A stretch of DNA of 38,604 bases, taken from NCBI GenBank assembly GCA_031973235.1, contig DALYDM010000004.1, positions 1 through 38,604 on the forward strand. Reading direction: 5' to 3'. The position numbers were made by a program, and so were the translations under genes. A model generated the notes under the pieces. That model made no database searches. It saw only the letters and a program-made list of their open reading frames with translations, and was not told the origin of the DNA. This DNA comes from JAGOQQ01 sp031973235. GTDB lineage: Bacteria; Patescibacteriota; Minisyncoccia; Phycocordibacterales; UBA9973. This document shows, piece after piece, positions 32,896 through 38,604 of this stretch (positions within the stretch are counted from its first letter, which is position 1; every line of letters begins with the position of its first letter).

Positions 32896-32986
32896 ACTTG
32901 GATTTGAGTGTGTCTCACCCAAACCGAGACTTTAGGTGAGTATGTTTCCCGGAAAAACATCTCATTATCGTTAGCTATAGCAAATT
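32896..32986 (+). promoter_or_regulatory. Structured 5' leader of rpsT
   Basis: About 90 nt. An ATGTTT/AAACAT stem around CCCGGA (near 32942-32961) extends into GAG/CTC pairs. S20 is known to regulate its own synthesis in E. coli, so an autoregulatory site is possible. A TATAGC five bases before the ATG could be a second, leaderless promoter. Confidence 0.4.
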
Positions 32987-33241
32987 ATGCCAATAACAAA
33001 ATCAGCAAAACGTGCACTTCGAGGTTCACTTCGAAAGAAAGCATCAAATGATCGCCAAAAGAAAGCGATGAAAGATACTATCAAAAAAGTAGAACGTCTT
33101 GTAAAAGAAAAGAAGGTTGATGAAGCAAAAAAACTTCTTCCAACTGTCTATCAAGTCATTGATAAGACAGCAAAGAAGGGAATCATCAAGAAAAACAACG
33201 CCTCACGAAAGAAGTCACGAATGTCACGAATTACAAAATAA
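32987..33241 (+). CDS. rpsT: 30S ribosomal protein S20
   Basis: 84 residues, basic and helical. MPITKSAKRALRGSLRKK at the start and KKGIIKKNNASRKKSRM at the end are the family signature. It binds 16S rRNA early in 30S assembly. A single-gene unit with its own promoter, long leader and terminator. Confidence 0.95.
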   Translation: MPITKSAKRALRGSLRKKASNDRQKKAMKDTIKKVERLVKEKKVDEAKKLLPTVYQVIDKTAKKGIIKKNNASRKKSRMSRITK

Positions 33242-33245
33242 CAAA

Positions 33246-33268
33246 GAATCGCCGAAAGGCGATTTTTT
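33246..33268 (+). terminator. Terminator of rpsT
   Basis: AATCGCC, GAAA tetraloop, GGCGATT, then T-tract. Confidence 0.85.
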
Positions 33269-33305
33269 GTTATACTAAATGAGTATTAGTAGTTATTAAA
33301 AATAT

Positions 33306-33572
33306 ATGTCACATTTACTGGAATTTTATGGAGAAGAGTGTCCGCATTGTGTTCGAATGAAAGAATTGGTTACAAAACTCGAAAATGAAGAAGGGGTCAA
33401 AGTAGAGAGTTTTGAGGTGTGGCACAACGAAGAAAATCTCAAGAAACAAGAAGAGTACGATAAAGATTTGTGTGGAGGCGTTCCTTTCTTTTTCAATACT
33501 GAAACAAAAAAGTTTGTGTGCGGTGAAGCAGATTATGATGAATTGAAGAAGTGGGCGAAGGGGGAGGAATAA
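33306..33572 (+). CDS. Small thioredoxin-like protein (CPHC)
   Basis: 88 residues with no signal peptide. The active site is LEFYGEECPHCVRMKEL and the cis-Pro loop is CGGVPFFFNTE. The size is that of glutaredoxin or a minimal thioredoxin. It is probably a cytoplasmic thiol-disulfide reductase or chaperone; the partner is unknown. TATTAA (33294-33299) ends six bases before the ATG. Confidence 0.8.
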   Translation: MSHLLEFYGEECPHCVRMKELVTKLENEEGVKVESFEVWHNEENLKKQEEYDKDLCGGVPFFFNTETKKFVCGEADYDELKKWAKGEE

Positions 33573-33600
33573 TAAAAAGCACCAAGAGGTGCTTTTTATT
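33571..33600. terminator. Bidirectional terminator abutting tRNA-Arg
   Basis: Perfect 13-bp stem (33571-33583 / 33588-33600) with AAGA loop. It terminates the thioredoxin-like gene and, on the other strand, follows the encoded CCA of tRNA-Arg by two bases. Confidence 0.85.
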
Positions 33601-33602
33601 AT

Positions 33603-33677
33603 TGGTGATCTCGGCGGGAATCGAACCTGCATTTCTCCCTTCGCAGGGGAGTGTCCTATCCGTTGAACGACGAGATC
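33603..33677 (-). tRNA. tRNA-Arg (GCG)
   Basis: Acceptor GATCTCG (33677-33671) pairs with CGAGATC (33613-33607); discriminator A and an encoded CCA follow (33605-33603). The anticodon stem CTCCC/GGGAG encloses the loop CTGCGAA, giving anticodon GCG. The T loop is GTTCGATTC. D-loop text CAACGGATAGGA fits tRNA-Arg. Confidence 0.9.
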
Positions 33678-33732
33678 AGTTGCTTCATTTGAAGTATTCC
33701 TAATGTACACGAAAATAGGATAATTTCAAGTA

Positions 33733-34197
33733 TTAGAAGCCAAACATGTCAAGAAGTTTGTAGATGCCAGGTTCACGAAGTTCAGTGTGCTCAATCTTTT
33801 CACTAAGTATGTGATTTATTTCTGAAAGCATGTCTTCGTGTGCAGGTATTGAAATAAGTGGCATGAATGTTCTGTTTGTTAGAAGAAGAATTTTTGACTC
33901 TCGTTCGTTGGTCTGAATATCATAGTACTTGATGCTTTCGAATGGAAAGACAATGTTTTTTGCGCGAATTCCATCATTTTTTATTGAGCAATGGATAGTA
34001 TCAGGTCTTTTTGTTCCGAAATAGCACATCGCACTTCCCGCAATAAGCACTAGAAATGAAAACAGATAATTTTTGAATATAAACGATGTGATTGTGATAG
34101 AAAGGGTGCTTATGATGATTGCCCAATACCAATCATTTGATTTTTTGTGATAAAAAAATTCTGGTGCATCCCATTCGATGAGAGGTGTAGTATTCAT
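33733..34197 (-). CDS. Conserved-type membrane protein with two helices
   Basis: 154 residues. The N-terminal IEWDAPEFFYHKKSNDWYW precedes two adjacent hydrophobic helices (about 26-43 and 45-63). A cytoplasmic beta-rich domain then contains KNIVFPFESIKYYDI, similar in outline to bacterial PH-like domains. I have no function for it. TACAAT (34209-34204) ends six bases before the ATG. Confidence 0.7.
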   Translation of the reverse strand: MNTTPLIEWDAPEFFYHKKSNDWYWAIIISTLSITITSFIFKNYLFSFLVLIAGSAMCYFGTKRPDTIHCSIKNDGIRAKNIVFPFESIKYYDIQTNERESKILLLTNRTFMPLISIPAHEDMLSEINHILSEKIEHTELREPGIYKLLDMFGF

Positions 34198-34215
34198 GAA
34201 AATATTGTACCAAAT

Positions 34216-34938
34216 TTATTGAGAGAATGATGTGCGGAGCGAGTTGGCAAGTGTTGAATATTTTTGAGTGAAGGTGTCTTGTGCTTGTTGGATTTTTTTG
34301 TCACGCACGATTTTGAGCTGCGCGACACTTTCTCCAAATGTTGTTGCAGAAATTTGCTGGTTGAACTTTCGATGATTTTCTTCCATCGATTTTCTCAATT
34401 CATTTTTGAAAAGCAACACAGAACGACCTTTTTCGCAGTCGTTGATAGTTTTCTCAAATACCTTTTTTGACGATTCTTTGTATTCGCTAAGGAGTACTTT
34501 TTCAATTGATTTTCTCTGGTTGAATAGTTTTTTTATTCCATCTTTGTATTCTTGCTGTGCATTTTCAATTGCCACCGCTCGTGCTTGCGAGATGTTTTTC
34601 ACATTTGCAATATATGTGTGCACTATTTTCTTTTGTTCTGGGGTTGTTGCAAGTGTCAGGATTGAATCAGTGTGTTTTTTGAATTTATCTTCTGTGCTTT
34701 TCTTTTGTAACGCACGTCTAGATTCGAAATCTGATATTTCACTTCCTAATTCTCTTATAAATTCTTTTTCAACATCATCAAGTTTGCTATCGTGTTGGCT
34801 AAAGAGTGCTTCAGCGTTGAATTCTTTTTGTCTAAGTTCGTTGCAGGAAGAACGTGAACTTGCATGAGTAATAACCGGCGTGATTACGCTTATGATTATA
34901 ACCACCAGATATGAAGTTGTTCGTGATAATTTATTCAT
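34216..34938 (-). CDS. Secreted helical (coiled-coil) protein in the sigma operon
   Basis: 240 residues from the ATG at 34938. A signal peptide (MNKLSRTTSYLVVIIISVIT through THAS) is followed by almost continuous charged helix, rich in Lys, Glu and Gln, with two cysteines (CNEL and DCEK). It overlaps the end of the anti-sigma-like gene by eight bases, so the two are coupled. Secreted helical proteins beside ECF sigma operons can act as envelope-stress sensors (as CpxP or RseB-type partners do), but there is no sequence evidence for a specific family. Confidence 0.7.
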   Translation of the reverse strand: MNKLSRTTSYLVVIIISVITPVITHASSRSSCNELRQKEFNAEALFSQHDSKLDDVEKEFIRELGSEISDFESRRALQKKSTEDKFKKHTDSILTLATTPEQKKIVHTYIANVKNISQARAVAIENAQQEYKDGIKKLFNQRKSIEKVLLSEYKESSKKVFEKTINDCEKGRSVLLFKNELRKSMEENHRKFNQQISATTFGESVAQLKIVRDKKIQQAQDTFTQKYSTLANSLRTSFSQ

Positions 34939-35503
34939 AGAGTGATGAAAGATTACTGTAATCAGAAGTACTTGCGAAGCGAATACTACTATCTTGCTCA
35001 GAAGAAAAATCTTCATTGTAGGCATTTTCAAGAGAGGCGATTGATGATTCTAGTGGTGATTGGATAGGTGATACACTTTTCGCCATAAAGGATGAATTTT
35101 CTGGAGCGGTGATTTCTGTCTGAGTTGATGCATCAAATAGTTCAGGTGTTTGAGGTGTATTTTCTGTGACGAGTGCCACTGGTGTGATGTTTGAATTTTT
35201 TGATGAAGAATACGAAAGCACAACAAATAGCACAATAAACACGGGTGTTGCAAATGCAATATAAGGCATGTACTTTGATACGATAGGTTTTTGTTCTGGG
35301 AGTGATTGGATAAGCATATAGAAACTCTTTTTGTCTGGATGTGTATCAGAGTTTAAATGTTTGCCAATACCATCAACAAATTTCCATGCATCAAAATACT
35401 CACCCTTTTGTTCTGGATGTTTTTCGAGAAGGCTTGCAAGACTAATACCTTTGTCTTTTGCTTCTAGGATGTGTTCTATTATTGTTTCGTAATCGTTGAT
35501 CAT
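34931..35503 (-). CDS. Probable anti-sigma factor
   Basis: 190 residues. A cytoplasmic N-terminal helical part (1-77), one transmembrane helix (about 80-97, MPYIAFATPVFIVLFVVLSY) and an extracytoplasmic Ser/Thr/Glu-rich tail are visible. Its ATG overlaps the sigma gene stop as ATGA. Position, topology and coupling are those of ECF anti-sigma factors; no zinc-binding HxxxCxxC motif is present, so the inhibitory mode is not the ZAS type. The identification rests mainly on context. Confidence 0.7.
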   Translation of the reverse strand: MINDYETIIEHILEAKDKGISLASLLEKHPEQKGEYFDAWKFVDGIGKHLNSDTHPDKKSFYMLIQSLPEQKPIVSKYMPYIAFATPVFIVLFVVLSYSSSKNSNITPVALVTENTPQTPELFDASTQTEITAPENSSFMAKSVSPIQSPLESSIASLENAYNEDFSSEQDSSIRFASTSDYSNLSSLYE

Positions 35504-36054
35504 AGTGTGATGTTGTGTTTCCTTAAATACTCTCGCATTGCCTTTAGTCCTCGTGATTGGAGTTGCCGTACTGCTTCTTCTTTCTTTCCCGTAATTTCAC
35601 AAATCTCTTTCGTTTCTAGGTCGTGAATAAATCTATACGTAATTATTTCTTTCTGGTCTTCCGTCAGCGCTTCCATTGCCTGCGAAATTATTTCTTGTGC
35701 CTCACGAGTGCTCGAATCACTTTTTTCCTCCACAAGTTCCTCGGACTTTTTTGAAATAATTTCATCGTCATAAATCACGCGTCCTTGTTTCCTCCAGTGG
35801 TCGATGATGGTATTTCGTGCGACGGTAAAGAAGTAGGCGAGTGGAGCACTATTGCCGGATTCAAACCTTGAAATAGATTTGTAGGTTTTTAGAAATACAG
35901 TCTGAGCTAGGTCTTCTGCTTCCTCCTTGTTTTTTGTTCGGAGGTAAATGTATCTGAAAACAGGTGTATAAAAAAGGGTGTAAAGCTCCTCAAATGCACC
36001 AACGTCTCCGGCTTTGGCTCGTAACACTAGTATTTTAGGATCTTCTCCTGTCAT
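35500..36054 (-). CDS. ECF-type RNA polymerase sigma factor
   Basis: 184 residues from the ATG at 36054. Region 2 is seen in AFEELYTLFYTPVFRYIYL and NKEEAEDLAQTVFLKTYKSI, and region 4 in ALTEDQKEIITYRFI and AVRQLQSRGLKAMREYL. The absence of region 3 makes it ECF. TATACG (36066-36061) ends six bases before the ATG. It heads an operon with its presumed anti-sigma factor and a secreted protein, and is divergent from a class III cyclase. Confidence 0.92.
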   Translation of the reverse strand: MTGEDPKILVLRAKAGDVGAFEELYTLFYTPVFRYIYLRTKNKEEAEDLAQTVFLKTYKSISRFESGNSAPLAYFFTVARNTIIDHWRKQGRVIYDDEIISKKSEELVEEKSDSSTREAQEIISQAMEALTEDQKEIITYRFIHDLETKEICEITGKKEEAVRQLQSRGLKAMREYLRKHNITL

Positions 36055-36089
36055 ATATAACGTATAGTATACCGCGTTTGTGATGGGTT

Positions 36090-36119
36090 TTGAAAGGTCG
36101 AATGAAGGCATGGTATAAC
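36090..36119 (+). promoter_or_regulatory. Promoter of the cyclase-like gene
   Basis: TTGAAA (36090-36095), 18-bp spacer, TATAAC (36114-36119), six bases before the ATG. It lies just upstream of the divergent sigma gene promoter (about 25 bp). Confidence 0.65.
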
Positions 36120-36125
36120 CTATAT

Positions 36126-36710
36126 ATGAACAAACAAAGAGATGTTGTCTTTTCAAAACATCACAATCGTATGGCTGTGGCAGTCCTTGATATAGTACAT
36201 TCAACTGAATCCACCTTTTCGCTTTCCGGTGAGGCAATTGATAATTTTTACTCATTATTTCTCACACATGTGTCTAGGATAATTTATGAAAATGGTGGAC
36301 GAGTTTTGAAAAATACTGGAGATGGTGTGTTGTGGTATTTTCCAGAAGTTACCACGGAAAACAATGAGTCGTTTTCTGTAGTTACAAAATGCGGTCATGC
36401 GCTACTTCAGAAAAGAGACGAAATCAACAAAGAGCTCGCAGAACAAGGGCTTCCAACAGTGTCATATAGAATCAGTATGAGTTTTGGATTAGTGAGTGCC
36501 ATGTGTGATGAAAGTGGGGAGGTGATTGATTTGTTTGGTGCAACAGTCAACACATGTGCAAAAATGAATAAGTACGCTCCTGAAAATGGATTTGTGGTAG
36601 GTGAGGCACTTAATGAAAAATTGAACGAAATTGGAATTGATACAGAAAAAATTTCTGATTTTCAAGTAGGTGAGAATCTTTTGTTCTCAGTGTTTGAAGT
36701 AAAGTTATAA
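36126..36710 (+). CDS. Stand-alone class III adenylate/guanylate cyclase-like domain
   Basis: 194 residues from the ATG at 36126; the upstream frame crosses the promoter. The cyclase homology domain fills the chain. The first metal Asp is in AVAVLDIVHSTE, the second in KNTGDGVLWYF, a conserved strand is YRISMSFGLV, and LFGATVNTCAKMNK covers the usual N-x3-R position, where Lys replaces Arg. No transmembrane or sensor domain is attached. It may make cAMP or cGMP; loss of the arginine may reduce activity, making a nucleotide-binding pseudoenzyme an alternative. Confidence 0.82.
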   Translation: MNKQRDVVFSKHHNRMAVAVLDIVHSTESTFSLSGEAIDNFYSLFLTHVSRIIYENGGRVLKNTGDGVLWYFPEVTTENNESFSVVTKCGHALLQKRDEINKELAEQGLPTVSYRISMSFGLVSAMCDESGEVIDLFGATVNTCAKMNKYAPENGFVVGEALNEKLNEIGIDTEKISDFQVGENLLFSVFEVKL

Positions 36711-36738
36711 AAAATAGCCCATGTAAGGGCTATTTTTT
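36709..36738 (+). terminator. Terminator of the cyclase-like gene
   Basis: AAAAAATAGCCC, loop ATGTAA, GGGCTATTTTTT: a perfect 12-bp stem. Confidence 0.85.
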
Positions 36739-36777
36739 ATAAACACTCAAGTGTAATTATATAAACAGAATCAATAA

Positions 36778-37380
36778 TTATTTTTTTTTATTGTATTTTT
36801 CTAACACCATTCGAAAAATCATTATAAAAATAGAAATAACCAGTATTCCAAATATCACAGTGATTGCTTTTGGTCCAAAGAATGATCTTATAGCATTTCC
36901 TGAATACACCCCTATAAACCCCCATAAGTATGAACCTATAAAACTGTAAATTACATATCGTTTTGTGCGCACACCTCTTATTCCGGCAAAAAGCGAAGGA
37001 GTTGAGCGAATAACAGGCAATAATTTTCCAAAAATTGAGACCAGTGCAAGGTGTCTATCAAATAAATCCCATGATTTTTGATGTTTTTCGTGAGATGTAA
37101 TTCGTATTATCCAAGGGGTGTGACGAAATTTTTTTGCCAAGAAAAAACCCGTCATGTCACCGAGAAAACTTGATGTGCCTACAACAAGGGCTGCAACAAG
37201 AGGAGAAAGAAAACCTTCGGTTGCGATACTTCCTGCAAGTAGAGCAATTGTTCCTCCCGGAAGAATTGATCCTACAACAGGTAGTCCTTCAAGAAATGAA
37301 AATAATGATAAAAATAATATCTGAGTGGGGAGTGTAAGCGTGCTTGCGAGTGCAAGTATGTTCGAAGATAAGTCAGTCAT
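36778..37380 (-). CDS. DedA-family membrane protein
   Basis: 200 residues, four to five hydrophobic helices. DedA features include the N-terminal LEGLPVVGSILPGG with its acidic residue and PGG turn, FLGDMTGFFLAKKF, and GKLLPVIRSTPSLFAGI, where the common G-R-x2-P-x3-R motif has Lys in the first position. DedA proteins are linked to lipid-carrier or phospholipid flipping and membrane potential. TAAACT (37392-37387) ends six bases before the ATG. Confidence 0.88.
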   Translation of the reverse strand: MTDLSSNILALASTLTLPTQILFLSLFSFLEGLPVVGSILPGGTIALLAGSIATEGFLSPLVAALVVGTSSFLGDMTGFFLAKKFRHTPWIIRITSHEKHQKSWDLFDRHLALVSIFGKLLPVIRSTPSLFAGIRGVRTKRYVIYSFIGSYLWGFIGVYSGNAIRSFFGPKAITVIFGILVISIFIMIFRMVLEKYNKKK

Positions 37381-37483
37381 AAGATTAGTTTAACAGAATA
37401 AAAAAATTCATAAAACTATATATCAAAATATCAAACCCGCCTCTGCAAAAAAAATGGCCCGACCAAAGTCGAACTCATTTTTG

Positions 37484-37524
37484 TTTGCGGAGGCGGTGAG
37501 ATTCGAACTCACGGACAGCTTTCA
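37484..37524 (-). repeat. Copy of tRNA-Ser 3' end (left direct repeat)
   Basis: 41 bp identical to 38552-38592, covering the acceptor strand, T arm and part of the variable region of tRNA-Ser. The sequence beyond it (TTGAGCCTGTTAAAT) no longer matches a tRNA. A weaker T-arm fragment, TCGAACTCA, occurs just before at 37469-37477. Confidence 0.85.
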
Positions 37525-37601
37525 TTGAGCCTGTTAAATCCAAATGTACTTGAATTATTTAACACACTGATAGTTTTTAAGAAATCTATATAATTTATTT
37601 A

Positions 37602-38459
37602 TTATGGACACACCTTACTAGTACATGGAGTAGCTTGAGAAATGGTTTCAATTTGTCCTGTTGTTTCTGCTGACTCACTCTCGGTTGAGGCAAATATTTC
37701 AAAAGTATATTTTGTACTTGGTTCAAGTTTGAATTCTAAAACATGCTCGCGGCTATTTTCACTAGGTGAATTTAATGATTTTATGGTTTGATTAGTGCCA
37801 GTTTTATATATTTTTATTCTGCTGTTTGATTTGTAATTTGTTTCCCAGCTGATTGTGCATTTATCGGATGGGCAATTTTGTTTTGTTACCGTAATTTTTA
37901 GAGGAGTGGATTTTGTAGTAAAATTAAAATTTTGACTTTTCCATTCATTGTTTGCTATGGCTGTAATAGTACCACTATAATATAAATTACTTTCCAGTCC
38001 ATCAATATCTGTATAGTGTGTTTTTCCTACACCGCCTTTTGAAAAATAAATCTTACCATCAAGAATTATTTTTGATTCACTTGATATACTTGTTTTCCAG
38101 TTTACTCTTGTTGAGTTTGATTCGATATCTGTTGAAATTTCATANNNNNNNNNNGAAGGATTTGTGGTTGTTGGAGTTGTGGGTGGAATATGTGTAGGCA
38201 CTTTTACAACTTGTATTGTTGGTTTCTGAGGCTCACTTTTTATTGGGGTAGAAATAATTGCTTTATCCTCCTGCGAACTTATTTCGGTCTGAGATTCCTT
38301 TTCATCTCGTATACTGATAGTTTGTTGTATTTGTTCTTGAGCTACATCTTTTTTGCTCCATGGCCAACGCCAAGTAAGGGGATTCCACCATACAGCCAAA
38401 ACTACTTGTGGTATAAACAATGCAACAAAAAGGGTGATGATAATATTTTTCTTATTCAT
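37602..38459 (-). CDS. Secreted FnIII-like protein (crosses an assembly gap)
   Basis: About 285 residues including four unknown ones across the ten N. A signal peptide (MNKKNIIITLFVALFIPQVVLA) is followed by a Trp-rich segment WWNPLTWRWPWSK, a Thr/Pro/Gln-rich linker, and two modules resembling fibronectin III (around VNWKTSISSESKIILDG and ISWETNYKSNSRIKIYK). The gap lies in the linker. If its real length is not a multiple-preserving ten, the frame could be broken or the protein longer. It is the only gene between the two tRNA-Ser repeats. Function unknown, probably surface binding. Confidence 0.65.
   Translation of the reverse strand: MNKKNIIITLFVALFIPQVVLAVWWNPLTWRWPWSKKDVAQEQIQQTISIRDEKESQTEISSQEDKAIISTPIKSEPQKPTIQVVKVPTHIPPTTPTTTNPXXXXYEISTDIESNSTRVNWKTSISSESKIILDGKIYFSKGGVGKTHYTDIDGLESNLYYSGTITAIANNEWKSQNFNFTTKSTPLKITVTKQNCPSDKCTISWETNYKSNSRIKIYKTGTNQTIKSLNSPSENSREHVLEFKLEPSTKYTFEIFASTESESAETTGQIETISQATPCTSKVCP
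38145..38154. other. Assembly gap (10 N)
   Basis: Ten undetermined bases within the linker-coding part of the secreted protein gene. Ten is a conventional placeholder, so the true length is uncertain. Confidence 0.95.
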
Positions 38460-38555
38460 TTATTTTGTAAAGCAATTATTAATTTTTATTTCATCAAATT
38501 TTCAAATGCTTAACTTTCTCTGTATGTTTGAGCTATGTTGAATTTTTATTTTTTG

Positions 38556-38604
38556 CGGAGGCGGTGAGATTCGAACTCACGGACAGCTTTCACCGTCTCC
38601 TGTT
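38556..38604 (-). tRNA. tRNA-Ser, 3' half (cut by the window edge)
   Basis: Acceptor 3' strand CGCCTCC (38563-38557) with discriminator G, T stem GTGAG/CTCAC around TTCGAAT, and the start of a long variable arm. Discriminator G plus a long arm indicates Ser rather than Leu. The 5' half and anticodon lie outside the window. Confidence 0.85.

Noticed and set aside
36055..36255. N-terminal extension of the sigma factor frame
   Set aside because: The added 67 residues cross both divergent promoters and the start of the cyclase gene and do not resemble a sigma domain.
1..38604. CRISPR arrays and insertion sequences
   Set aside because: No regularly spaced repeats and no transposase-like gene were seen; the only direct repeats of note are the tRNA-Ser copies.

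Overview
The window looks like a chromosomal segment of a Candidate Phyla Radiation (Patescibacteria) bacterium, most likely of the Parcubacteria group. This is inferred from the AT-rich DNA, short versions of universal proteins (YidC, a HolA-like protein, a DNA polymerase I without a recognisable proofreading domain), a VirB4/VirB2-like secretion cluster next to housekeeping genes, and many secreted proteins of unknown function. TGA is used as a stop codon, so the recoded SR1/Gracilibacteria lineages are unlikely. One run of ten N (38145-38154) marks an assembly gap.

Layout. 1-4.3 kb: end of a type IV secretion-like cluster (VirB4-type ATPase, a secreted protein, a VirB2-like pilin carrying an M15-peptidase-like domain, a beta-propeller-like protein). 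4.3-9.5 kb: the classical origin region, jag-yidC-yidD-rnpA-rpmH on the minus strand and dnaA-dnaN-(DciA-like) on the plus strand, with DnaA boxes on both sides of dnaA. 9.5-17.8 kb: class A PBP, tyrS, a small acidic protein, ruvB, ruvC, the pilus ATPase PilB and two structured RNA candidates. 17.9-22 kb: two large surface proteins. 22-26.1 kb: tsaE-polA-methyltransferase-holA. 26.5-29.8 kb: a metal/redox module (YibE/F, DsbB, thioredoxin-like, Fur-family regulator, divergent ZIP transporter). 30-33.7 kb: tRNA-Lys, a SpoU methyltransferase, mutM, ruvA, rpsT, a small thioredoxin-like protein and tRNA-Arg. 33.7-37.4 kb: a sigma/anti-sigma operon divergent from a class III cyclase, then DedA. 37.4-38.6 kb: a short unit with one secreted-protein gene, flanked by a 41-bp direct repeat of a tRNA-Ser 3' end.

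Cross-cutting observations. In at least thirteen genes a -10-like hexamer (TANNNT or close) ends exactly six bases before the ATG, so transcription should start at or next to the start codon; leaderless mRNAs appear to be the rule for first genes. Many genes end in perfect bidirectional terminator palindromes that contain the stop codons. ruvB and a minus-strand RNA share one -35 region back to back. tRNA genes are flanked by unusual repeats: a 23-bp inverted repeat at tRNA-Lys, tRNA-like remnants, and the tRNA-Ser direct repeats that resemble attachment sites.

Proposed starts often differ from the longest open frame, because the longest frames run upstream through promoters or terminators. 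Functions come from motifs read by eye; no database search was possible.
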